This document shows positions 9,710-18,024 of a stretch of 42,843 nt of DNA, piece after piece. The DNA lies in NCBI GenBank assembly GCA_964518575.1, contig CAZFGW010000018.1, forward strand, positions 1 to 42,843, written 5' to 3'. This DNA comes from MGBC163016 sp964518575. Lineage in GTDB: Bacteria; Actinomycetota; Coriobacteriia; Coriobacteriales; Eggerthellaceae. The stretch's first letter is position 1; each line of letters begins with the position of its first letter. The notes beneath the pieces were generated by a model. The model saw only the letters and a list, made by a program, of their open reading frames with translations, did not search any database and was not told the origin of the DNA. The translations under genes were made by a program, and so were the position numbers.

Positions 9710-9840
9710 CCCACCTGTCAAAAGGTGGGTGTCCGCAGCAGGCTTCCTGGCTTTCGTATCAACGGACACGAATCTCCATTTCACCGGCAATCTGAGACTC
9801 CCTCGTATATAACGTCGGTCCATCGCAAATGCGGCGGGGT
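9710..9840 (-). ncRNA. cobalamin-riboswitch-like element without a downstream gene
   Basis: Read on the minus strand, the region contains GGGAGTCTC, GCCGGTGAAATGG, GTCCGTTGATACGAA and then AGCCAGGAAGCCTGC (9738-9752). The last closely matches the conserved B12 box of cobalamin riboswitches (AGUCAGGAgaCCUGCC), and GGTGAAAT matches the core GGUGaAA. A CCCACC/GGTGGG hairpin at 9710-9729 follows. The order of motifs fits a short-form cobalamin riboswitch, though the spacing is not canonical. The next minus-strand DNA holds no gene, only a hairpin repeat and the antisense of thpR, so the regulated gene appears to be lost. Confidence 0.55.
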
Positions 9841-9942
9841 GGAACTCACTTCAAAGAATATGGCACTGAGCGCGAAATTTAAAGACTTGACAAGCATGAT
9901 TGAATGACCGTAGGTCACATCGTTACGTTCCCGTTTGAATCC

Positions 9943-10482
9943 TCACCAATTCGAGGGCTTTTCGAACTCATACGACGGTTGCTCCCAGAGCACGATCTTT
10001 CCCGCGCGCTTCGTTTTCGCGATATCGATCAAACGCTGGTTCGCAGACCCGCACCAATCGAGGTCGAGCGACCGCTTGCTCTCAATGAACGGTCCGTCGA
10101 CGAGCACATCGGTGGCGTCGATCAGCTGATGCACGAACGGGTCCTCGCTGCGCATGAGATCCTCATAGAGATACCCGGTGTAGGTCCATATCCCATAGCC
10201 CGCGTCCTTCAACAGCCGCGCGAGCGACGCGGTTGCCTGCGCTTGCTCAAACGGCTCGCCCCCGGTCAGAGTCACATCATGAATGAGCGGATTACTCTTG
10301 ATATCTGCAACGATATCCTCGACTGCGCGCTCTTCGCCACCTTCCTTCGGCTGACTCTCCGGATTGTGACAACCAGGACACGCATGAGTGCATCCTTGCA
10401 CGAACACGGAATAGCGCAGCCCCGGTCCGTCGACGATGGAATCCTGAACCGTGCCATACAGGTTGATCATGGGAACAGTCAT
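9943..10482 (-). CDS. nrdG: anaerobic ribonucleoside-triphosphate reductase activating protein
   Basis: A 179-residue radical-SAM enzyme that installs the glycyl radical on NrdD. The 4Fe-4S ligands are visible as C31-x3-C35-x2-C38 (CTHACPGCHN), followed by the SAM-binding TGGEP near residue 73. The N-terminal INLYGTVQDSIVDGPGLR is typical of NrdG. Its length is normal for the family. The ATG at 10482 has a GAGGAG ribosome site five bases upstream and overlaps the stop of the MscS gene by four bases, so the two are translationally coupled. It lies in the nrdD-mscS-nrdG gene order. Confidence 0.95.
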   Translation of the reverse strand: MTVPMINLYGTVQDSIVDGPGLRYSVFVQGCTHACPGCHNPESQPKEGGEERAVEDIVADIKSNPLIHDVTLTGGEPFEQAQATASLARLLKDAGYGIWTYTGYLYEDLMRSEDPFVHQLIDATDVLVDGPFIESKRSLDLDWCGSANQRLIDIAKTKRAGKIVLWEQPSYEFEKPSNW

Positions 10483-11537
10483 ACGCGCTCCTCTGTAGTG
10501 GTGTCGGGATGATCGGGCGCCTTGTCTTCAGGCGAAGAACCCGCTACTGTCTTTTGTGTCGAAGCGGAAGCGCTCTCCCTCTTTGCCTGACTCTCCAGCT
10601 TCGCCTGGCTCTCCTGCTTCGCCGCACTCTCTTTCTCCCGGTCGGTCTTCCGCTTCGTCGCGAGCCTCCGATCGCGCCATGCGGATCGATTCAAATGATG
10701 GAGACTGGGAACGAGAAAATGCTTGCGCGCCTGCTCAGGCTCCCGGATCTTCTCCTTCTGCGCATGCGATGCGATGGCGCTGAGCGCCGCGTTCTTCACC
10801 TTCCCGAGGTCAGAGCCCTTCCCCACCGAGAACAGCAGGATGCCTTTGTACCCACGCTCCACGACCTCGACGAGGCTGATCTGCGCCTTTTCGTCCAGAA
10901 TGGTGAGCGCCGATACCGCCTCGTTGACGCTGTTTTCCATGTCTTTGAGCAGGGCATCCAGATCCTTCTGCCCCGGATTGATGATGATAGGGATGCGCAG
11001 CGACGTCTGCGGCGGCAGCTTCGTGAGCGCTTCGGTGTTGATGAGCGAGTTTGGGATGATCACGTTGCGCCCGCTCGGCGTGATGATGCTGGTATGGCGC
11101 CAGGTGACGTCCTTCACGATGCCCTCGTCGGAGCCGACCATGATGTGGTCGCCCGGAACGACTAGTTTCGCCAAAGTAATCTGCAGCCCGCCGATGAGAT
11201 TCGACAGCGTCGCCTGGAAGCCGAGTGAGATGGCGAGACCTCCGATACCGAGCGCGGTGATGGCGGCGGAGATATTCACGTTGAAGCACGTGGAAAGGAT
11301 GACACAGATGCCGATCACCCACACCGTCACGCGCCCGATGTTCACGAAAATGCTCGAGGACGGTAGCGGATTCTTGTCCACATGCAGCATCTTCTTGATC
11401 AGCTTCGTGACCAGGTGCGAGATGGCGGCGGTGATGATCAGCGTGATGACAACCGTGACCGCCGTGGCGAACCATTCAACATGCGTGATCTTCTGCATGA
11501 AGTCTTTGAATGTGTTCACGATGTTGCTCAAATCCAT
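10479..11537 (-). CDS. MscS-family mechanosensitive channel
   Basis: A 352-residue membrane protein. Three hydrophobic segments lie in about the first 110 residues, the last being the pore helix-like ISAAITALGIGGLAISLGFQATLSNLIGG. The cytosolic MscS beta domain (VVPGDHIMVG, GIVKDVTWRHTSIITPSGRNVIIPNSLI) follows. The C-terminal 70 residues are a charged, low-complexity tail rich in K, E, S, Q and A (repeated AKQES/AKLES/AKRES units). The family releases solutes under hypo-osmotic shock. It is unusual to find it between nrdD and nrdG; the four-base overlap with nrdG indicates a shared message. Confidence 0.9.
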   Translation of the reverse strand: MDLSNIVNTFKDFMQKITHVEWFATAVTVVITLIITAAISHLVTKLIKKMLHVDKNPLPSSSIFVNIGRVTVWVIGICVILSTCFNVNISAAITALGIGGLAISLGFQATLSNLIGGLQITLAKLVVPGDHIMVGSDEGIVKDVTWRHTSIITPSGRNVIIPNSLINTEALTKLPPQTSLRIPIIINPGQKDLDALLKDMENSVNEAVSALTILDEKAQISLVEVVERGYKGILLFSVGKGSDLGKVKNAALSAIASHAQKEKIREPEQARKHFLVPSLHHLNRSAWRDRRLATKRKTDREKESAAKQESQAKLESQAKRESASASTQKTVAGSSPEDKAPDHPDTTTEERV

Positions 11538-11783
11538 AGCGCGGCGCCTTGGTCTTCATCTTCGGACGATGGTTTTGATTGTATCAAAGCGACCGTGCCA
11601 CCGCTCAAGGTGTAAGCATGATGTTCCAGAGGGTCGAAAAGCAAGGGCTTGGAATGAGGCGATTGCGAACGTAAGGACTCGGAACATGAGGGGCTGGAAG
11701 GCGAACGGAAAGTCTCAAAAAAGTGAATCGGGCGCACCTAATGTACGCCCGATGACAGAGTTCAAATAGTCTTTTGCGCAAGC
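11538..11783. other. intergenic region between nrdD and the MscS gene
   Basis: No gene is visible. It contains the nrdD terminator hairpin at 11717-11753 and a short stretch of low-complexity purine-rich sequence. No hairpin-repeat copy is present. Confidence 0.5.
11717..11753 (-). terminator. rho-independent terminator after nrdD
   Basis: On the minus strand the stem ATCGGGCG/CGCCCGAT with a short loop is followed by TCAC and six T. It lies 30 bases past the nrdD stop and would separate nrdD from mscS-nrdG unless read through. Confidence 0.75.
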
Positions 11784-14067
11784 TTAGATCTTGTGCTTCA
11801 CGCGCTGGCTCTCTTCGGCGCGCTTCGCATCGTTGAATCGATCGAGCGTACCGACCAAATACCCGGTGATGCGACGAATACGCTCGAAGCCCGGCTGGTT
11901 CCCTTCGTGCTCGGAACGACCGCACTTCGGGCAGGTGTCGCCGATGATGCCGTTGTACCCGCACACCGGGTCGCGATCAACGGGATGGTTGATGGAGCCA
12001 TATCCCATGCCGCATTCCTTCATGTAGCGAATGACTGACTCGAACGCCTCGAGGTTCTCCGTGGGATCGCCGTCGAGCTCGATGTAGCTGATGTGACCGC
12101 CATTGGTCAGCGCATGGTACGGAGCCTCGATAGCAATCTTGTCGAACGCCGAGATGTTGTAGTACACCGGAACGTGGAAACCGTTCGTGTAGAACTCGCG
12201 GTCAGTCACACCGGGGATGGAGCCGTAGCGCTCGCGATCGATGCGCACGAAGCGTCCCGAAAGACCCTCTGCCGGCGTTGCGATCAGCGTGTAGTTCATC
12301 TGACGCTCCCGGGAGATGCGGTCGCAGTAGCTGCGCATGTGACCGATGATCTCAAGACCAAGGCGCTGCGCCTCTTCGCTTTCGCCATGATGCTTGCCAA
12401 TGAGCGCAACGAGACATTCCGCAAGACCGATAAATCCCGTGGTAAGGGTGCCATGCTTCAGAACCTCACGCTGCTCGTCATCATAGGCAAGTTTCTCGGA
12501 ATCAATCCACACGCCCTGTCCCATCAAGAACGGCGCGTTGTACACCTTCTTGCGCGCCTGGATCTCGAAGCGCTCGGTGAGCTGCCCCGTAACCAGCTGA
12601 AGCTTCGAATCGAGCAGGTCGAAGAAGAGGTCAACGTCGCCCTTCGCGCGGATTGCAAGCCGCGGGAGGTTGATGGAGGTGAACGACAGGTTGCCGCGAC
12701 CGGGCGTAACCTCGCGCTCGGGGTCGTACACGTTGCCCATCACGCGCGTGCGGCATCCCATGTACGCGATCTCGGTTTCAGGCGTGCCTTTGTAGTACTG
12801 CGCATTGAACGGTGCGTCCAGGAAGCTGAAGTTCGGGAACAGGCGCTTCGCCGAGCAGTGNNNNNNNNNNGCCCTCTTTGACCCGGAAAATCTGCACGGG
12901 GAAGATGGGTGTTTCGCCATTGCCCAACCCTTCTTCGGTTGCAAGGAGCATGTTCTTGATGACCATGCGACCCTCGGGCGAGGTGTCCATGCCATAGTTC
13001 ACGCTTGAGAACGGCGTTTGCGCACCGGCGCGGGAATGCATGGTGTTCAGGTTGTGGACCAGCGCCTCCATGGCCTGGAAGGTGGTGCGATCGGTGTCGC
13101 GCAGAGCATTTTTCTGCGCGTACGCGAGGCAGGACTCAAGGGCGGTTTCAGGGATGCCCGCTTCCTGCAGCTTCGCAACCAAGGATGCCTTGAAGGTTTC
13201 ATCGAGCTCGAGCGAAGCAACGACGCCCGTTTCCGCCTCAACCTGCTCGAGAATATTCTGGGCGAAGGTGCGCTCATCTTCGATATCGGTCAGCAGATCG
13301 AGCGCCTCGGCAAGATGCTTCTTGTAGAAGCGGCGATAGGTCTTGCGCACGCCGTCAGCCAGACCATAATCGAAGTCGCACACCGACTGACCGCCGTGCT
13401 GGTCGTTCTGGTTGGACTGGATGGCGATGCATGCAAGCGCGGCGTAGCTTGAGATGTCGTTCGGCTCGCGCAGAACGCCGTGACCTGTTGAGAAGCCGCC
13501 CTTGAAGAGCTTCCTGAGCTCGATCTGGCAGCACGTGGTGGTCAGGGTGTAGAAGTCCATGTCATGGATATGGATATCACCTTCGCGATGTGCCTTGGCG
13601 AACTTCGGGTCGATCACGCACATCTCATAGAACTGCTTCGCCGATTCCGAGCCGTACTTGAGCATGGTGCCCATGGCGGTATCGGCGTTGATGTTAGCGT
13701 TTTCACGCTTGAGGTCAGAATCGGCCGCCTTGGAGAACGTGATGTCCTTCAGGGTTTGGATCAGGCGCGAATTGATGTCGCGAACACGGCTGCGCTCGGC
13801 GCGATACAGGATGTATGCCTTCGCCGTTTGCACGAAACCGCTCTCGATGAGCGTTTCCTCAACGAGATCCTGCACGCCCTCGACCGTAGGGATGCCCTCA
13901 ATGGCGCCATCATCGAGCTTCTGAGCTACCTTCTGAGCGATTTGATCGGCTGTTGCGCGATCCTGCATTGCCGCGCAGGCCTGAAATGCCTTCTCAATTG
14001 CAGCAGCAATCTTCTCTACGTGGAATTCTGCGGTGCGCCCGTCTCGTTTAATGATGGCTTGTGGCAT
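11784..14067 (-). CDS. nrdD: anaerobic (class III) ribonucleoside-triphosphate reductase, interrupted by an assembly gap
   Basis: NrdD makes deoxynucleotides from NTPs without oxygen, using a glycyl radical. The N-terminal ATP-cone (IIKRDGRTAEFHVEKIAAAIEKAF) and the catalytic barrel (GDIHIHDMDFYTLTTTCCQIEL) are clear. So is the C-terminal zinc site (VCGYNGIIGDTCPKCGR), followed by the glycyl-radical loop RRITGYL about 30 residues from the end. The start at 14067 (MPQAIIKRDGR) is chosen over 14103 because it has AAAGGAAG upstream and begins the ATP-cone. The frame breaks at ten N (12861-12870): FRVKEG precedes the gap and SAKRLFPNFSFLDA follows, so roughly 15 family residues seem to be missing there. 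Tandem NrdR boxes lie upstream. Confidence 0.93.
12861..12870. other. assembly gap (ten N) inside nrdD
   Basis: The ten N are a filler of arbitrary length. Reading frames on either side do not match, so the true gap is not ten bases. From the NrdD family I expect about 45-55 missing bases. Confidence 0.9.
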
Positions 14068-14169
14068 GATTAAGCTTCCTTTTCTCCTCAATGTGAGCCG
14101 CACTCAACGTTGTAACACTTCCTTGCGTCTTCCCTGTGTCCGCTGCGGAAGCGCGAATTATTCCACCAC

Positions 14170-14212
14170 GTTTCCACAAGTTATCACAGGGTTATTCACT
14201 AAGTTATGCACA
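14170..14212. promoter_or_regulatory. cluster of DnaA-box-like sites upstream of nrdD
   Basis: GTTTCCACA (14170-14178), TTATTCACT (14192-14200) and TTATGCACA (14204-14212) match TTATCCACA at 7, 7 and 8 of 9 positions. A weaker TTATCACAG lies at 14181-14189. The TTAT-type starts are 11 and 12 bases apart, close to one helical turn. DnaA is known to control nrdAB in E. coli; the same here is only inference. Confidence 0.35.
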
Positions 14213-14216
14213 GAAT

Positions 14217-14264
14217 GCACAATATATTGTGGTTCGTGCGTCAACCCAGCAGGATATATAGTAT
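14217..14264 (-). promoter_or_regulatory. tandem NrdR boxes upstream of nrdD
   Basis: The first box (14217-14232) contains the perfect palindrome CACAATATATTGTG. The second (14249-14264) contains GGATATATAGTAT and agrees with the NrdR consensus acaCwAtATaTwGtgt at most positions. The two are 32 bases apart, about three helical turns, as is usual for NrdR operators. A TTGACG on the minus strand (14239-14244) lies between them and could be the nrdD -35 element. Binding of the ATP/dATP-sensing repressor NrdR is therefore likely. Confidence 0.75.
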
Positions 14265-14429
14265 ACAGAATCAATCGCGTTGACAATACAAAATGTCGGA
14301 TTTCTGATTTCGATTTTTTGCGAATCAGGGCGAATTGTTTGCGGAGGTTGCGTTGTTGGGTTTGTTGCGTTTTGGGGTTAACGTTGCAAAACGTATATGC
14401 CCAATGATTCATTACCGGAGTCGTTGCAA

Positions 14430-14462
14430 GGCGGGCGAGATGAATCTCGCGCATGCGTCCAC
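14430..14462 (+). repeat. dispersed hairpin repeat near nrdD
   Basis: Left arm GGGCGAGAT with right arm ATCTCGCGC, slightly diverged, then GCATGCGTCCACC; distal ACCAGATACGGTCATCGGGG module near 14500-14519. Confidence 0.8.
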
Positions 14463-14532
14463 CAGATCCATTTCCATAATTAATTAATTCAATCAACCAG
14501 ATACGGTCATCGGGGTCACCATTGATACCTTC

Positions 14533-16455
14533 TTATGGTACAGGGGTTGCATCCCTATACCATACAGGCTCATTCGCTACCTGATGCGAATCGCGCAGGA
14601 GAGCGGTCAACAATAAAGGCAATCCAAACACCAACGGAAGATAATACCTGATCAATTGCGCTGGTCCCACCAAAAAGCTCAGTACCAACAATGCCAGCAA
14701 AACCGAAACGCTAAGCGCCGCCCGATCGCCCGATATGATAGATCGAGCTAAAACGAGCAGAACCACCCAAATGTAGAAAGGAATGGATACGAGCAAACCC
14801 AAAAGGGGGATATTCTGAAATACAAGTTCGCCGGAAAGCTCATGCAGTGCATCGGTCAATACCGGGAACTTCGAATCGGAAGTTGACCCCGCTTCCCAAT
14901 TCGCATGATGCAATGATGTTGTACGGATTTCACCATCGACACCACCATTAGGATACACATCTGAATACGAATAGGGATTCCACGCCATCTGTGTCTGCGC
15001 GATGAAAGCATAGAGATACTCTGCTGGATGCTTCATCCCGAGCCCGATATAGAGCTCCATCATATCTGCGGCAGAGAAATCCTCTCCTGTTGTAGTGGTT
15101 TTCTGCATAAAAGCATAACGCGCATCGTCTGATAGTGCTGGCGCATACATGATCGTCGTTGTTCCGAGCTTATCCTCGATCAACGTGACCTCGTCTTCCG
15201 GCAACATCAGCTCTCCGTCGAGCGTGTTATTGTTGACGACATAAGATATCTGTTGCATAGGAACAGAAAAGATATTAAGCCGCTGGTACGCACTGGGAAA
15301 CGCATCAAGAAGTGTTGTTACCGGTCCGAGCCACACCAGTGCAAGCGCCAATGAAATCATGCTCAAACCCAAAGCCCATTTTCGGAGTATTCCCCGAGCG
15401 ATAAAAGCAAGGCAAAGGATAAACAGTACGAAAACAGGCAATGCGTTCGGACGAAGAACGATAAAAAGAAAACCCGAGATGATCAAAGACGCGCAAAATC
15501 CCCTGGATGGTTTTTCGTGCACCGACAAGAAAAGTGAAAGAACAACAAGATAGAGTACCGCTGCACCTGCAAACAAGGTATCGCGTGTCGAACAGAGCAC
15601 GAACATTGAAACCATGGGATCGAATGCAAGATAGATAAGGGAGGCGACTGAAAGCCACGTTGGCACGCCAAGCAACCTCATGGCATTAAGCATCAACGCG
15701 AAAATGGTCGCACAGAGAATGCCTTGAAGTGCAATGTAGACTGCCACCCCCGCATTTACTGAACCGAAAACATTCTCAAAAAGCGTCACAACGCTTCCCA
15801 TAATGATTGAATGCAAAATGGGGAAATGAGAACTAAGATCACCGTCTTGAAACCACGTTAATTCGTACATGTCATAGCAGAAATAACCCGGATAGGCTGC
15901 AAGATAAATAGGAGTCCAACAAAGAATAAGCACTACGAAGCACACAACTGGCCATTTTGTCCCAGATACGAATTGCGTAACCGCATCCGACGTAGCTGAA
16001 AGCCCGCCTTCCTTACGTCTTGTCTCCTGATTCTTGCGATGGGTATACCGATCCAGAAAACTCCAAAAAAACCTGAGTGCTAAGAAAATCGGAAATGCAC
16101 ACGATACTATTGCAATAATATGCATCACATTGAATGGCGTAGAATCAGTGCACATATACCATGAACCAACAACGAGAAAACTAGCATACGTAAGTGCAAG
16201 CACTATTGTTGCCACAAAAGCACGATCGACCACATGCACTCCCCTTGTTGAACAATCTTGTATCAAAGAAGGAAGTTGCGTTCGATACAGAACGAATAAC
16301 ACAACAGCAACTGCAAGGGGGAGAACTCCGATTGCATATTCAAGTCCGAACGGAACAGCGTAGCGACCAATCGCCGCACCATACACAGCTAAGACAATAT
16401 AAAGCGGTATAAAATCACGCTTTGACTGACTGTAGGCCAACGACGGTTTCTCCAT
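14533..16455 (-). CDS. polytopic membrane protein, DUF6020-like (possible GT-C glycosyltransferase)
   Basis: A 640-residue protein with about 12-13 hydrophobic segments. Between segments it has an extracytoplasmic loop with YPGYFCYDMYELTWFQDGDLSSHFPILHS, and a large C-terminal soluble loop (about residues 390-540, containing NIFSVPMQQISYVV and NPYSYSDVYPNGG) before the last membrane helices. The layout (acidic residue in an early loop, histidine-proline motif after it) resembles GT-C enzymes that use lipid-linked sugars, and I recall it as DUF6020. The protein encoded at 31277-33901 is a relative (shared SxPMQQxxxV). The ATG has GAAGGA six bases upstream. The 103-residue gene upstream is 29 bases away, suggesting one operon. 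Substrate unknown. Confidence 0.7.
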   Translation of the reverse strand: MEKPSLAYSQSKRDFIPLYIVLAVYGAAIGRYAVPFGLEYAIGVLPLAVAVVLFVLYRTQLPSLIQDCSTRGVHVVDRAFVATIVLALTYASFLVVGSWYMCTDSTPFNVMHIIAIVSCAFPIFLALRFFWSFLDRYTHRKNQETRRKEGGLSATSDAVTQFVSGTKWPVVCFVVLILCWTPIYLAAYPGYFCYDMYELTWFQDGDLSSHFPILHSIIMGSVVTLFENVFGSVNAGVAVYIALQGILCATIFALMLNAMRLLGVPTWLSVASLIYLAFDPMVSMFVLCSTRDTLFAGAAVLYLVVLSLFLSVHEKPSRGFCASLIISGFLFIVLRPNALPVFVLFILCLAFIARGILRKWALGLSMISLALALVWLGPVTTLLDAFPSAYQRLNIFSVPMQQISYVVNNNTLDGELMLPEDEVTLIEDKLGTTTIMYAPALSDDARYAFMQKTTTTGEDFSAADMMELYIGLGMKHPAEYLYAFIAQTQMAWNPYSYSDVYPNGGVDGEIRTTSLHHANWEAGSTSDSKFPVLTDALHELSGELVFQNIPLLGLLVSIPFYIWVVLLVLARSIISGDRAALSVSVLLALLVLSFLVGPAQLIRYYLPLVFGLPLLLTALLRDSHQVANEPVWYRDATPVP

Positions 16456-16484
16456 AAAGATCCTTCTATCAATTTAGGACGACC

Positions 16485-16796
16485 TTACGATACCGTACCA
16501 TATACCTGCCCCCAGGCATGTCCGCACAACGCGGAATTAAGCTGATTCGTCAACCGGGTGCGCGTATATTCGCCCGATGGAATGAACCTCACGATACGCA
16601 AAAGATCCTCGGGAAGATCGGCAGCTTCGGCGGCAAGAACGACATCCAATTTCGACACATGGAATGCTTCCGCCTCGTCGACGAACTCCATATACGGGGC
16701 ATCGTCCTCGCTGAATAGGGAATCGACCACCTGCTGCAACGCGCCGTACGCGGGCGAGCGCTTCGTATTGGAACCCGTATCCTTCGCCATCATCAT
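16485..16796 (-). CDS. small hypothetical protein following the homocysteine-methyltransferase-like gene
   Basis: A 103-residue soluble protein that I do not recognise. It is acidic in the middle (SLFSEDDAPYMEFVDEAEAFHV) and ends with GHAWGQVYGTVS. No signal peptide or membrane segment is present. Three ATG codons in a row open it; the third (16790) has the best distance to the TAAGGG that overlaps the stop of the upstream gene. That gene ends only four bases before 16796, so translation is probably coupled and the product may act with it. Confidence 0.65.
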   Translation of the reverse strand: MMMAKDTGSNTKRSPAYGALQQVVDSLFSEDDAPYMEFVDEAEAFHVSKLDVVLAAEAADLPEDLLRIVRFIPSGEYTRTRLTNQLNSALCGHAWGQVYGTVS

Positions 16797-16800
16797 GCCC

Positions 16801-17850
16801 TTACTCGTGCGCCTTGAGATGGTCGCTCACCTTAGCGCGCAATCGCATCGCACGCTCCTCGATACTCTCATCATCGGATGCAGCCGCCTCGCTACGCGTG
16901 CGCTGCACCTGCTCCACATCATGACCGGCACTCGACGCGACGAGCACACCCGTGTACGCGGGCGTCGCATCCCCGACAGCACGGAGAAACTGCGCCCCCG
17001 CCTTCATCAACGCGTGCGCCGCCTCCATCATCGTGTCCGGCTCGAAATACGGATTTTCGTCCGTCGCGCGCTCCTGTTCAGGATTGCGCTCAACCACGCG
17101 TAGCTGCACCAAAACGGGCAGGTACGCCGTCTCTTCCATGCGGCGAACAATCGCGCACGCCGCATCTACCGGCGCCTGCGTACAGAATCCCGCAACCTGC
17201 GCGCCATACTCCGCCATCAAGGATACCGCGTCCTCGATCGTTTCGACATCCGTTCGCCATCCGTCGCTTCCCCGATCCGCACCGCACGCCTGCGCACGGG
17301 CAGCCGCAGGAACCAGCACCCCTTCGCCATCAACCTCAACCGAGGCGAACACCGGCTTATCGGACACCTTCCGAATACCCATAAGCGCGCATCTGAGCGC
17401 CGTGCAATCGGAAAACCCATTGAGGAAGAATGCGTCGAACGAAAGTCCGTCGAACGCACTTGCCGCACGGGCGTACTGATCGCAATGCTCAACGAGCGAC
17501 CCCTTCGACGAACTATCGAGCGGCAGACCGCACGGTCCGATCTCAGCCAGAATGTGCTGCGGTTTCACTGGCTGCAGCATTTCGATCGCCGCCTTCGCCA
17601 GCGCAGGCGCCCGTTCCGTCATATTCATGTGCGCCAGCCGCGCGGGCGTGATGGACGCCGTGTTCGTCACGAAACATTGCGCGCCCGCCGTGTTCTCAAG
17701 CTGGTAGATGTCGTCGAAAATTTCGGGCTCGATGAGCATGGTGAGCTCGGAATCCCGATCCGTGTCGATGCCAAGCCTGCGCAGCTCGGCAGACGTTTCG
17801 GACGCAATTACAAGCACGTCCTTATTGAAGCGCAGCTGGATATCTGTCAT
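16801..17850 (-). CDS. homocysteine S-methyltransferase-like barrel protein lacking the Cys-Cys zinc motif
   Basis: The 349-residue protein follows the homocysteine-binding barrel of MetH/BHMT enzymes: GAQCFVTNTASITPARLAH near residue 55, ILAEIGPCGLPLDSSSKGSL near 100, and AGFCTQAP near 218, which corresponds to the first zinc cysteine. The family's second zinc ligands, a Cys-Cys pair in GGCCGTTP, are replaced by RAVGDATP near 288. The protein therefore probably cannot hold zinc in the normal way, and methyl transfer to homocysteine is doubtful. The C-terminal 45 residues are charged (ERAMRLRAKVSDHLKAHE). No cobalamin domain is present. It is followed by a coupled 103-residue gene, and lies 54 bases downstream of tRNA-Arg. 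Confidence 0.75.
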   Translation of the reverse strand: MTDIQLRFNKDVLVIASETSAELRRLGIDTDRDSELTMLIEPEIFDDIYQLENTAGAQCFVTNTASITPARLAHMNMTERAPALAKAAIEMLQPVKPQHILAEIGPCGLPLDSSSKGSLVEHCDQYARAASAFDGLSFDAFFLNGFSDCTALRCALMGIRKVSDKPVFASVEVDGEGVLVPAAARAQACGADRGSDGWRTDVETIEDAVSLMAEYGAQVAGFCTQAPVDAACAIVRRMEETAYLPVLVQLRVVERNPEQERATDENPYFEPDTMMEAAHALMKAGAQFLRAVGDATPAYTGVLVASSAGHDVEQVQRTRSEAAASDDESIEERAMRLRAKVSDHLKAHE

Positions 17851-17904
17851 GCGAGACCTTCGTTGAAGCGTTGAATGGACTGGTGGTGCACCCGCGGAAA
17901 AACG

Positions 17905-17979
17905 TGGTGCCCCCGATAGGAATCGAACCTACACACCCGGTTTAGGAGACCAGTGCTCTATCCATTGAGCTACGGGGGC
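17905..17979 (-). tRNA. tRNA-Arg (CCU)
   Basis: The minus strand folds as a cloverleaf: acceptor GCCCCCG/CGGGGGC, D-arm GCTC/GAGC, anticodon stem CTGGT/ACCGG with loop CTCCTAA (anticodon CCT, reading AGG), and a T-loop TTCGATT. The CCA end is encoded (17905-17907), and a run of five T follows shortly after. Confidence 0.93.
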
Positions 17980-18024
17980 GTTGATCGTCTTTGCGCGCGG
18001 CACTCATTCTAACACGCGAGCGGA

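Larger units (their letters stand above)
14104..14532. other. nrdD upstream control region plus a hairpin repeat
   Basis: No gene is visible. From nrdD outward it holds a cluster of DnaA-box-like sites (14170-14212), tandem NrdR boxes (14217-14264) and an AT-rich stretch. A copy of the dispersed hairpin (14430-14462) with its tail ACCAGATACGGTCATCGGGG follows, ending near the DUF6020-like gene. Confidence 0.6.

Noticed and set aside
9557..9823. 88-residue minus-strand frame
   Set aside because: It reads through the riboswitch-like element and a hairpin repeat; no protein features.
12778..12995. Odd N-terminal (MAWTPRPR) and C-terminal peptides around the N run
   Set aside because: They are out-of-frame artefacts of the ten-N gap in nrdD.
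14170..14212. Replication origin as an explanation for the DnaA-like boxes
   Set aside because: No dnaA, dnaN or AT-rich unwinding region adjoins, and the sites sit in the nrdD promoter.
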